A stretch of DNA of 6,539 nt, taken from positions 1 to 6,539 of the forward strand of contig JAITJJ010000004.1 in NCBI GenBank assembly GCA_031278965.1, given 5' to 3'. Made by a program: the position numbers and the translations under genes. The notes beneath the pieces were generated by a model, which did no database searches, had not been told where the DNA came from, and saw only the letters and a program-made list of their open reading frames with translations. Positions 1 through 6,296 of the stretch are shown one piece after another. This DNA is from Deferribacteraceae bacterium (GTDB lineage: Bacteria; Chrysiogenota; Deferribacteres; Deferribacterales; JAISNW01). Position 1 is the stretch's first letter, and each line of letters opens with the position of its first letter.

Positions 1-524
1 TGAGCGAATCTGAATTAAAAGAATTAATAAGCGAAGAGAGAATTAAAGCCCGCATAAAAGAGATTGCCCAAGATATTAACGCCGATTACAGCGGTGAGAG
101 CGTCCTGTTTGTGGGGATACTAAAAGGGAGCTTCATCTTTTTGGCAGACCTTGTCCGTGAAGTCAGCGTTGCAGCGGACATAGGTTTTATAGCTGTTTCA
201 AGTTATAAAGACAAGGATGTTTCCGAGGGGATAGTAAGCATATTGTATGATCTTGATCGCCCGGTGGAGGGGAAGAATGTGGTGATAGTTGAAGATATTG
301 CGGACTCAGGGCTCACCTTAAACTTTTTAATCTCCTCCGTAAAAGCAAGAACCCCCAAAAGCCTTAAAGTGTGCGTGCTTTTGGATAAGCCGTCCCGGCG
401 CAAGGTTAATATCACTCCAGATTATATCGGCTTTCAGATACCCGATGCCTTTGTGGTGGGGTGCGGGCTCGATTATGCCGGCCGCTATAGGAATTTAAAG
501 GGGATATATACGGTAAGGCCGTAA
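1..524 (+). CDS. hpt: Hypoxanthine phosphoribosyltransferase, start codon missing its first base
   Basis: Cytoplasmic purine salvage enzyme that joins hypoxanthine (usually also guanine) to PRPP, giving IMP or GMP and pyrophosphate. The frame is open from the first codon. The window begins with 'tg' followed by AGC GAA, so the start codon is almost certainly an ATG whose A lies one base outside, giving about 174 residues, normal for bacterial HPRT. Numbered that way, the pyrophosphate-loop LKGS lies near residues 41-44, the PRPP signature VEDIADSG at 97-104 (general-base Asp102), and the C-terminal IGFQIPD and LDYAGRYRNL segments close the purine pocket. IADSG replaces the more usual IIDTG or IIDSG, a mild change. 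TGA at 1-3 could be the stop of an upstream gene overlapping as ATGA; tilS often sits there, but it is not visible here. An internal GTG at 111 would remove the first 37 residues and is rejected as the start. Confidence 0.96.
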   Translation, partial: SESELKELISEERIKARIKEIAQDINADYSGESVLFVGILKGSFIFLADLVREVSVAADIGFIAVSSYKDKDVSEGIVSILYDLDRPVEGKNVVIVEDIADSGLTLNFLISSVKARTPKSLKVCVLLDKPSRRKVNITPDYIGFQIPDAFVVGCGLDYAGRYRNLKGIYTVRP

Positions 525-525
525 T

Positions 526-552
526 TTGACATTATTCCTCAACGTATATGAT
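526..552 (+). promoter_or_regulatory. Possible sigma70-type promoter ahead of ftsH
   Basis: TTGACA at 526-531 matches the consensus -35 box, and TATGAT at 547-552 is one base off the -10 consensus. The 15-base spacer is shorter than the preferred 17, which lowers confidence. The site lies in the only sizeable gap of the operon (525-592), about 40 bases before the ftsH start. It would let ftsH and the downstream genes be transcribed independently of hpt. Confidence 0.4.
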
Positions 553-584
553 GTGTAAGATTTTTTGTGTAAATTATGAACTTT

Positions 585-590
585 AAGGAT
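585..590 (+). promoter_or_regulatory. Ribosome binding site of ftsH
   Basis: AAGGAT precedes two consecutive ATG codons at 593 and 596. The AAGGA core is 3 bases from the first ATG and 6 from the second, so spacing favours 596 as the true start. The difference is a single methionine. Confidence 0.6.
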
Positions 591-592
591 AT

Positions 593-2464
593 ATGATGTT
601 TAAGAATATAATGCTAATGTTTATCATTGCCGTATCAATGATGATGCTCTTTAACTATGTAAACTCCGATAAAAAAACCAGACGGGAGATCTCCTATTCC
701 GAGTTTATTCAGGAAGTCACCAATAACAATGTTGCAACAGTTATGATAAAGGAGCAGTCCATCACAGGGGAATTTCAGGGTGACGGCGGGCAGTTTGAAA
801 CCTATGCGCCGGAGGATCCCGCTCTTGTCCCCCTCCTGTCAGAGCATGGAGTAAAGATATTTGCCAAACCGCCGGACACCTCCCCCTGGTATCTTCAGGT
901 GCTCATGACATGGCTTCCGATAGTGGTATTAATCGGCATATGGATATTTTTTATGCGGCAGATGCAAGGGGGAGGCGGCAATAAGGCGTTCTCTTTTGGG
1001 AAGAGCCGAGCAAAGCTCCTTGTGCAGGACGAGCATAAAGTTACATTTAAAGATGTGGCGGGGGTGGAAGAGGCAAAGGAAGAGCTTCAGGAGATCATAG
1101 AGTTTTTGAAAGACCCTCAAAAATTTCAACGTCTGGGCGGTAAGATTCCCAAAGGGGTGCTTTTGGTGGGATCACCCGGAACGGGTAAAACCCTCCTTGC
1201 CAAAGCTGTGGCGGGGGAGGCCGGAGTATCGTTCTTTTCCATAAGCGGTTCAGACTTTGTGGAGATGTTTGTGGGGGTTGGCGCTGCAAGGGTTAGAGAT
1301 CTCTTTGAACAGGGGAAAAAATCCGCCCCCTGCATCATCTTTATGGACGAGATAGATGCGGTCGGCCGGCATAGGGGTGCGGGCTTGGGAGGAGGGCACG
1401 ATGAGAGGGAGCAGACCTTAAACGCTCTCTTGGTTGAGATGGATGGCTTTGAATCCTCAGAGGGGGTTATACTTATAGCTGCCACCAACCGTCCGGATGT
1501 TTTGGATCCTGCTCTTTTAAGACCGGGTCGTTTTGATCGTCAAGTGGTGGTGCCGGTGCCCGATCTGCAGGGCAGGCTGGCCATTCTAAAGGTTCATACG
1601 GAAAAAACCCCTCTCTCAAAAGATGTGGATCTCCTGGTGCTTGCCAAAGGGGTGCCGGGTTTTGCCGGGGCGGAGCTTGCAAACCTGGTGAATGAGGCGG
1701 CGCTTATTGCGGCAAGGAAGAATAAAGAAAAGATAGACAACTCCGATATAGAAGAAGCTAAAGATAAGGTTATGATGGGCAAGGAACGCCGAAGTATGAC
1801 CATAAACGAAGAAGAGAAGAAGATTACCGCTTGTCACGAATCCGGGCACGCCATAGTTGCAAAGATGTTAAAAGAGAGTGATCCTATCCATAAGGTATCC
1901 ATAATCCCCAGAGGGATGGCTCTCGGGGTTACAGTCTCTCTCCCGAATGACGACAGGCATACCTACTCTAAAAACTATCTCTCCGCCTTAATTACAGTCA
2001 GCATGGGAGGGAGGGCTGCGGAAAGCATTGTTTTCAACCACTTTACATCCGGAGCTGCCAGTGATATAAAACACGCCACCGCTATAGCGCGCAATATGGT
2101 CACTGCTTACGGAATGAGCGATAAGTTGGGGCCTCTTGCATATAATAAGAGCGACTCAGTCTTTTTGGGGCGGGATTTAACGGTGAGCAAAGAGTTTTCC
2201 GAGGAAACTGCGGTTCTGATAGATAAGGAGATGCGCAAGATAGTTGAGGAGTGTTATCAAACGGCTCTCTCTATTTTAAAGGAGAACTCCCTTCTTTTGG
2301 AAAAGATGACAGAACTCCTTTTGGACAAGGAAACCATAAATAACGAGGAGATAAAAGAGTTGATTGCGCAGTATGCAGATGAAAAGTGGAAGAAAGCCGC
2401 GGCGGAGAATATTGCGGCGCAGAAGGTGCTTTCAGATGCAAAACTGCAAGCTTCTGCCACCTAA
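593..2464 (+). CDS. ftsH: ATP-dependent zinc metalloprotease FtsH
   Basis: Membrane-anchored AAA+ protease, a hexamer in the inner membrane that extracts and degrades misfolded membrane proteins and some short-lived cytosolic regulators. The 623 residues match the family length. In order: transmembrane segment 1 (about 5-23), a periplasmic domain (about 25-98), transmembrane segment 2 (about 102-121), a Gly-rich linker (126-129) and the AAA module. That module has Walker A GSPGTGKT (193-200), pore motif FVG (226-228), Walker B IIFMDEID (248-255) and a second region of homology with arginine fingers R313 and R316. The peptidase domain has HESGH (415-419; zinc ligands H415 and H419, catalytic E416), and the likely third zinc ligand is D491 in SGAASD. 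Walker A has Ser where Pro is usual, and the zinc motif Ser where Ala is common; neither should abolish activity. An Ala/Lys-rich tail (about 598-623) may be flexible. It starts 68 bases after hpt and ends 2 bases before folP. Confidence 0.98.
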   Translation: MMFKNIMLMFIIAVSMMMLFNYVNSDKKTRREISYSEFIQEVTNNNVATVMIKEQSITGEFQGDGGQFETYAPEDPALVPLLSEHGVKIFAKPPDTSPWYLQVLMTWLPIVVLIGIWIFFMRQMQGGGGNKAFSFGKSRAKLLVQDEHKVTFKDVAGVEEAKEELQEIIEFLKDPQKFQRLGGKIPKGVLLVGSPGTGKTLLAKAVAGEAGVSFFSISGSDFVEMFVGVGAARVRDLFEQGKKSAPCIIFMDEIDAVGRHRGAGLGGGHDEREQTLNALLVEMDGFESSEGVILIAATNRPDVLDPALLRPGRFDRQVVVPVPDLQGRLAILKVHTEKTPLSKDVDLLVLAKGVPGFAGAELANLVNEAALIAARKNKEKIDNSDIEEAKDKVMMGKERRSMTINEEEKKITACHESGHAIVAKMLKESDPIHKVSIIPRGMALGVTVSLPNDDRHTYSKNYLSALITVSMGGRAAESIVFNHFTSGAASDIKHATAIARNMVTAYGMSDKLGPLAYNKSDSVFLGRDLTVSKEFSEETAVLIDKEMRKIVEECYQTALSILKENSLLLEKMTELLLDKETINNEEIKELIAQYADEKWKKAAAENIAAQKVLSDAKLQASAT

Positions 2465-2466
2465 AG

Positions 2467-3675
2467 ATGTATCCAACGCCTCCTATAACAATTGTTACGC
2501 CTGAAAGGGCACGCCTCATGGAGGAGATCGCCTCCATCGGCGCTGAAACGTATGCCGTAAAGATGTGGGAGCGCGGAGTGCCGCTTGTACTGAAGCTGAT
2601 AAAGCAACCGGCTTATGCCGCCAATATCATTAAACAGGAAGCCCTTGCGTCAGGGATTGATGCGGCGGTAAACCGCGGAGCTGCTAACTGTTCCGTAAAG
2701 CAGGGGGATATTCTTGTAATAGGGAATGTGCGGGGCGTAAAAATATTAGCCGGTCGTCTGAAAAAGCAGGGAGGAGTCTTTGTGAGTATTGCGGAAGAAC
2801 TTGAAAGAGTTGCAGGCTCCGTATGTCTTGATCCCAAACCTTTTGTTCTGCGCCTTAGGGATAGACTGCAGCCGTTGGGAGGTGCGGTTATGGGGATATT
2901 AAACGTAACTCCGGACTCTTTCAGCGATGGCGGGAGCTACGATACCTCCGTTAAAGTTTCGGATCGTCTGAAACAGATATTCGACGAGGGAGGGATATTT
3001 GCGGATATAGGCGGGGTGTCCACAAGACCTGGATATTCGCCGGTTACGCTTGAGGAGGAGGAAAAACGGGTGCTCCCCGCGGTAGAAGCGGGAGTAAAGA
3101 TCGCTTCTGATTACGGCGCTTACATATCTGTGGATACAACGGAGCCGCTTATAGCGGAAAAAGCCCTTCGATTGGGTGCGGATATGATAAACGATCAGCA
3201 CGCCCTTAATACGCCGGGGATGGCGGAAGTGTGCGCTGAATATAAGGCGGCTGTAGTTTTAATGCACAATCCGAAAGAGTGTGCGGAATCGGTTCCCGAT
3301 GATCTGCCCCGCGCTGTGGCGCAGATTAAAGACTGCCTTGTTAATGCGGCGAAGAAAGCTGTCAGAGCGGGTATCCCCAAAGATTCCGTTGTTATTGATC
3401 CGGGATTCGGTTTTGGGAAGAGCTTAAAAATTCAATACGGAATATTAAAATATATGTTTGAGTTTTCCGGTGCCGCGTATCCTCTCCTTGCGGGGATTTC
3501 CCGCAAATCTATGCTTGGGGTATCGGGACGGGGAGTTGCGGATAGGGGTTATCTGACGGCGGCGGCGGAAACGGCGGCGATGTTGGGAGGAGCGGCAATA
3601 TTAAGATCACATAATGTTGCGGCGGCTCTGGATGTTGTTAACTTTGCAAGCGCATTGAACGGGAGAGGTTTTTAG
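2467..3675 (+). CDS. folP: Dihydropteroate synthase with a long N-terminal extension
   Basis: Cytosolic folate-pathway enzyme and sulfonamide target that condenses 6-hydroxymethyl-7,8-dihydropterin pyrophosphate with p-aminobenzoate to give 7,8-dihydropteroate. The catalytic TIM barrel covers about residues 138-402: MGILNVTPDSFSDGG (142-156), DIGGVSTRPG (180-189, substrate loop 2), DTTEP (223-227), IND (241-243), LMHN (265-268), DPGFGFGKS (311-319), SRKS (345-348) and a final ILRSHN (378-383). The 402 residues far exceed the roughly 270-280 of E. coli-type enzymes. The extra 135-140 N-terminal residues, including AANIIKQEALASGIDAAVNRG, resemble the extension of long DHPS proteins in deltaproteobacteria and clostridia; I know of no firm function for it. 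ATG 2467 is chosen because it lies 2 bases after the ftsH stop; a GTG at 2386 would run deep inside ftsH. There is no clear Shine-Dalgarno sequence, so translation is probably coupled to ftsH. The stop overlaps the cdaA start by one base. Confidence 0.95.
   Translation: MYPTPPITIVTPERARLMEEIASIGAETYAVKMWERGVPLVLKLIKQPAYAANIIKQEALASGIDAAVNRGAANCSVKQGDILVIGNVRGVKILAGRLKKQGGVFVSIAEELERVAGSVCLDPKPFVLRLRDRLQPLGGAVMGILNVTPDSFSDGGSYDTSVKVSDRLKQIFDEGGIFADIGGVSTRPGYSPVTLEEEEKRVLPAVEAGVKIASDYGAYISVDTTEPLIAEKALRLGADMINDQHALNTPGMAEVCAEYKAAVVLMHNPKECAESVPDDLPRAVAQIKDCLVNAAKKAVRAGIPKDSVVIDPGFGFGKSLKIQYGILKYMFEFSGAAYPLLAGISRKSMLGVSGRGVADRGYLTAAAETAAMLGGAAILRSHNVAAALDVVNFASALNGRGF
3661..3668 (+). promoter_or_regulatory. 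Ribosome binding site of cdaA
   Basis: GGGAGAGG, inside the last codons of folP, lies 6 bases before GTG 3675. It supports that non-ATG start and translation coupled to the end of folP. Confidence 0.6.
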
Positions 3676-4445
3676 TGGATTTTATAAAGAATATATTGTT
3701 CTCCGTTACAGTCATAGACTTTCTGGATATGGCTATAATGAGCTTTATTGTTTATAAAGTCCTTCAGATGATGAGGGGCACAAGGGTTTTTTATATGGTT
3801 ATCCCCATAGTCGGGGTTATAATTATGATGCCTTTAACCCAGATTTTTGGTTTGAGAACAACCAACTGGATGCTCTCAAATTTCACGGGCTACCTCCTTG
3901 TGATGCTCGTTATCCTCTTTCAGCCGGAGTTGCGCCGCGCCCTTCTGGTGTTGGGTGAGTCAAGATTTTTGCACACTAGCGGCAACTCCGCCTATAAGAT
4001 GGTGGAAGAGGTGGTGCGTACTGCCACGATTCTTGCAAACCGCCAGATCGGAGCGTTGATTGTATTTCAGAGAAAGATTGACCTTACAAATATAGTGACG
4101 CTGGGACAGAAGATTGACAGCGAAATATCAAGAGACCTTCTGTTAAGCCTCTTTATCCCGTATTCGCCGCTGCACGACGGAGCGGTTATAATAAACGGTT
4201 CCCGCCTTACTTATGCGGCGTGTATCCTCCCCTTGACAAAGAGAGAGGATATTTCTAAAAGTTACGGCACCCGTCACCGCGCCGCCTTTGGAATCACCGA
4301 AGAAACCGATGCGGTGGCGGTGGTGGTCAGTGAGGAGCGGGGGGTAATCTCTATGGTGGTGGGGAGTATTATCTCCGCAGAGCTGGATGCGGAGGCTCTT
4401 AAAACCTCCCTTATAGAGGTTCTTGGAGTAAAGAAAGGGGATTAG
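3675..4445 (+). CDS. cdaA: Diadenylate cyclase CdaA (DacA/YbbP type), membrane-bound
   Basis: Makes the second messenger cyclic di-AMP from two ATP; in known systems this controls potassium and osmolyte uptake and cell-wall homeostasis. The 256-residue length and layout are typical. Three hydrophobic segments lie at about 10-32, 38-58 and 70-85, followed by a linker and a cytosolic DAC domain from about residue 105. The catalytic DGA is at 168-170, in PLHDGAVII, and the RHR motif is at 200-202, in GTRHRAAFGITEETDA; both are intact, so the enzyme should be active. The start is GTG at 3675, overlapping the folP TAG by one base and preceded by GGGAGAGG. No gap separates it from cdaR, which encodes its usual membrane partner. 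Among proteobacteria, CdaA is found mainly in deltaproteobacteria, which informs the taxonomic guess. Confidence 0.96.
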   Translation: MDFIKNILFSVTVIDFLDMAIMSFIVYKVLQMMRGTRVFYMVIPIVGVIIMMPLTQIFGLRTTNWMLSNFTGYLLVMLVILFQPELRRALLVLGESRFLHTSGNSAYKMVEEVVRTATILANRQIGALIVFQRKIDLTNIVTLGQKIDSEISRDLLLSLFIPYSPLHDGAVIINGSRLTYAACILPLTKREDISKSYGTRHRAAFGITEETDAVAVVVSEERGVISMVVGSIISAELDAEALKTSLIEVLGVKKGD

Positions 4446-5327
4446 ATGAGCAACAAGGTTTTAATACTGATAAGCGCCGCTGTGGCGGTAATATTCTGGC
4501 TGTATGTATTTACCCGTGAAAATACCGAGTTTTCCCTTGATATTCCCGTAACTCTTATAAATATTCAACCCGGTACGAAGGCGTTTATCTCGCCGGTAAC
4601 GGCAAATATGAAGATACTCACCCCAAAAGCGCTTCTCAAACAGGCGACGGACAGCTCCCAAATTGTGATTGACTGCTCTTTATACAATAAGGGGAACCAC
4701 GAAATATCCATAACTACGGGAGATGTAAGGGCGCCCGGCTTTGAGGTGATAGATATATCGCCCAAGAGCTTGAAACTTGACATTTACCCCACATTGAAAA
4801 AAAGCGTTCGGGTTCAACCCGTGTTGATAGATACCCCGGCAAACGGGTATAAGATCGCCTCCATTAAAGCCTCTCCCGCACGGGTTGAAGTGGAAGGCTT
4901 GCAGGATATTTTGGGAAATCTGGATGCAGTAAATACTGAATTTGTTCCCGTTTCCGGTCTTGCAAGCGATCAGAGCTTTACAGTTAAGATTAATAAGACG
5001 GAAGATCTAATCTCCGTCACTCCTAGTGAGGTGAATATAACGGTGTCAATCCTCCCTGATGTGATAGTGAGAGAGTATCAGGTGAGCGTTCAATGTCTCC
5101 CTGATACAGGGGATACCATGAATCTGCCGGCGGCGGTATTTGTAACCCTAAATATAAGCGGGAGGCGCGATCTTGTTGAGGCGCTGCCTCCGTATACCTC
5201 GTATGCTTTTGCCGACTGCGATGCTGTTGCGGAAGGAAAACGCACAAAAGTAATCCCCGCGGACATAGAAGATATAAAGATTTGGGGGATCACTCCGGAG
5301 TTTATTGACCCCGGCGACTATCAGTAA
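4446..5327 (+). CDS. cdaR: CdaA regulatory partner CdaR, YbbR-domain protein
   Basis: YbbR-repeat protein with a single N-terminal membrane anchor (about residues 4-23) and the rest predicted outside the cytoplasmic membrane. In Firmicutes, CdaR binds CdaA and modulates cyclic di-AMP synthesis; the same role is inferred here from adjacency. The 293 residues appear to hold three YbbR units, at about 25-113, 118-202 and 207-293. The first two end in related strands: FEVIDISPKSLKLDI at 99-113 and DLISVTPSEVNITVSI at 187-202; YKIASIKASPARVEVEG at 135-151 has the same pattern. The third ends WGITPEFIDPGDYQ, where the final strand departs from the hydrophobic alternation. The ATG directly follows the cdaA stop, with AAAGGGG at 4434-4440 as ribosome site. 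It is the last operon gene here: glmM, a frequent next gene, is absent, and a repeat-bounded element begins 11 bases after the stop. I found no convincing terminator. Confidence 0.9.
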   Translation: MSNKVLILISAAVAVIFWLYVFTRENTEFSLDIPVTLINIQPGTKAFISPVTANMKILTPKALLKQATDSSQIVIDCSLYNKGNHEISITTGDVRAPGFEVIDISPKSLKLDIYPTLKKSVRVQPVLIDTPANGYKIASIKASPARVEVEGLQDILGNLDAVNTEFVPVSGLASDQSFTVKINKTEDLISVTPSEVNITVSILPDVIVREYQVSVQCLPDTGDTMNLPAAVFVTLNISGRRDLVEALPPYTSYAFADCDAVAEGKRTKVIPADIEDIKIWGITPEFIDPGDYQ

Positions 5328-5338
5328 GAAAACCCCTG

Positions 5339-5531
5339 TGTCGTCAATAGGAAGGCGATATAATAGAGAAAATCCGGTTAATAGAGAGTTATAGGGCAGG
5401 CAAGAAGACTATAGGCGTCATGATATTTCAGACAAGGGCACGCGGGGGCGTTATGCAAAAAACTCTGCTTCGTCCCTTGCCGCTTTTCATATCCGTTGCA
5501 TTGCCATTTGGCTAAAAAACTATTGACGACA
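5339..5531. repeat. 193-base element with 12-base perfect terminal inverted repeats (MITE-like)
   Basis: TGTCGTCAATAG at 5339-5350 is the exact reverse complement of CTATTGACGACA at 5520-5531. Ignoring a 2-base GT insertion in the left copy, the match extends one more base outward (CTG/CAG). The interior does not fold into one long hairpin, but it has short inner complements (GGCAAG at 5399-5404 with CTTGCC at 5476-5481; CAAGGG at 5433-5438 with CCCTTG at 5474-5479). I see no clear target-site duplication. Size and terminal repeats fit a miniature transposable element, but that is inference from one copy. It begins 11 bases after the cdaR stop. Confidence 0.5.
5361..5387. repeat. Short direct repeat TAATAGAGA x2
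   Basis: TAATAGAGA occurs at 5361-5369 and again at 5379-5387, 18 bases apart, inside the left part of the inverted-repeat element. It could be a protein-binding iteron or simply part of the element's subterminal sequence. Confidence 0.35.
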
Positions 5532-5566
5532 GTATGTAGAATGTGTTCATAAGTCTTGTTGGGTTT
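5378..5566 (-). other. Start-less open frame of 62 codons across the inverted-repeat element
   Basis: On the - strand a frame stays open for 62 codons between two stops, through the right inverted repeat and most of the element interior. It contains no ATG or GTG, only an internal TTG, so it is not called as a gene. The peptide has four Cys residues, three of them in the second half (around PACPCLKYHD and LLACP), and no family I recognise. It may be a remnant of coding sequence captured by the element, or chance. Nothing else gene-like is visible between 5328 and 5588. Confidence 0.2.
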
Positions 5567-5588
5567 TTAAGGTTATCCTTGTAATTTT

Positions 5589-5705
5589 CTATTTTATACT
5601 TTCATCTATAAATTTTCTGGGATCTATTATTCTCTGCTTTTTTATTATTTCATCAAAATTCTTATCACCTGTTATTAATATATCCACATCTGCTTCTATC
5701 ATTAC
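5589..5705 (-). pseudogene. C-terminal fragment of a PIN-domain toxin (VapC-like)
   Basis: The frame reads MIEADVDILITGDKNFDEII from 5702, then continues through IIDPRKF to a TAG at 5589-5591. IEADVD-(I/Y)-(L/F)-(V/I)TGDK-(D/N)F followed by a 'prefl'-like strand is the classic C-terminal end of PIN-domain ribonucleases of toxin-antitoxin modules; the Asp of TGDK belongs to the metal-binding active site. Only about 37 residues of the usual 130-140 remain. The N-terminal half, with the first catalytic acids, and any antitoxin gene are missing. Upstream of 5702 this frame runs into DNA that encodes transposase in another frame. It therefore cannot make a working toxin. It is AT-rich compared with the operon. 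Confidence 0.6.
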
Positions 5706-5945
5706 TCTGAATGTTCTTATGGGTATTAATACCTCTGTCCGCTGCAACTATCACACGACCAATATCAAACTCATGCCTCATCTCTGATAAGAGCGGTCTA
5801 AGCGTCTCACAATCATTGGTGCTGCCCGGAAATAATCTGTAAGAGACAGGGATGCCATTAATATCTACAAACAAACCCATCTGCACTATAGGATTGGGTC
5901 TATGCTCTTTGGATACTCACAATCTCCTTCTGTTGATGAAAAGTA
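5706..5945 (-). pseudogene. Frameshifted internal fragment of a DDE transposase (IS4/IS1634-like)
   Basis: One frame is open from 5916, reading VSKEHRPNPIVQMGLFVDIN, then GIPVSYRLFPGSTNDCETL, and on to RVIVAADRGINTHKNI near 5713. The pattern RPNPIVQMGLF, GIP-hydrophobic-Y-x-LFPG-(N/S)-T-(N/H)-D and VAADRG is characteristic of the catalytic core of IS4/IS1634-type DDE transposases. A TGA at 5919-5917 interrupts the frame. Just upstream, in the next frame, YFSSTEGD (5945-5922) looks like the preceding conserved stretch, so a small deletion or frameshift is likely there. Both ends of the gene, and the element ends, are missing. After HKNI the similarity stops and the PIN fragment begins. A GTG start at 5886 would give 73 residues, but this is a relic. 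Confidence 0.75.
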
Positions 5946-6020
5946 TTCTCCATACCTTTTAATTTCATAATCTTCAATTTCAAACTCCAGCTGGATACCT
6001 CCGCAGATTCCTTGTCCCAT
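5886..6020 (-). other. Short frame of 44 codons, doubtful
   Basis: ATG at 6020 is preceded on the - strand by GAGGG about 6 bases upstream, giving 44 residues that begin MGQGICGGIQLEFEIEDYEI. Its last third overlaps the transposase relic in a shifted frame (YFSSTEGD may be transposase), so at least the 3' part is not an independent gene. I do not recognise the first 20-25 residues. Confidence 0.2.
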
Positions 6021-6296
6021 AAATAACCCTCATTCCTAATAATTCAATATAACCCCAAATACTGTAACAACAACACATATAGCGATTTGATTTTCCCTAT
6101 AGCAGCTTTTTGCTTGTCTTAAAAAATTTCCTCCTTTATGACAATGTTTAAGGTTTACTCTATTCTCTCTATCGGGTTTGCACTCAAACAACCCATGTAG
6201 AGGGGAAACGTATCCTTATTTTTTGTAGTTATACCGTAAAAAAATAGGTTTTTTCAAGTATCATTGTAAAAGATTAAATAACCGGTATTTATTATT
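6021..6296. other. AT-rich intergenic stretch without a recognisable gene
   Basis: No convincing reading frame on either strand. An imperfect hairpin is visible at 6174-6194 (GGGTTTG, loop CACT, CAAAC-AA-CCC with a 2-base bulge), without a following T run. ATACCG at 6231-6236 and CGGTAT at 6283-6288 form a 6-base inverted repeat flanking the region before the small regulator gene; operators of XRE regulators are often inverted repeats, but this one is short and widely spaced. Confidence 0.4.

Noticed and set aside
1126..1488. 120-residue open frame antisense to the ftsH AAA domain
   Set aside because: Pro/Ser-rich shadow of a highly conserved coding region; no ribosome site or family resemblance.
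2386..2466. Upstream GTG start for folP overlapping the end of ftsH by 79 bases
   Set aside because: The extra 27 residues are ftsH codons read in another frame; ATG 2467, just past the ftsH stop, fits operon spacing and family N-termini.
3001..3040. Val instead of Glu in the DHPS loop (GGVSTRPG rather than GGESTRPG), as a possible sulfonamide-resistance or inactivating change
   Set aside because: Val at this position also occurs in functional DHPS such as that of Staphylococcus aureus as I recall it, so it is natural variation.
5569..5580. AAGG-TTAT-CCTT hairpin as a terminator between the operon and the toxin relic
   Set aside because: Only four base pairs with no uninterrupted T run after it; too weak to call.
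6130..6134. Strong GGAGG Shine-Dalgarno-like sequence on the - strand
   Set aside because: No start codon follows at a usable distance, and the frames downstream close quickly.
6138..6200. Small + strand frame starting at ATG 6138
   Set aside because: Only about 20 codons, no ribosome site, no recognisable peptide.
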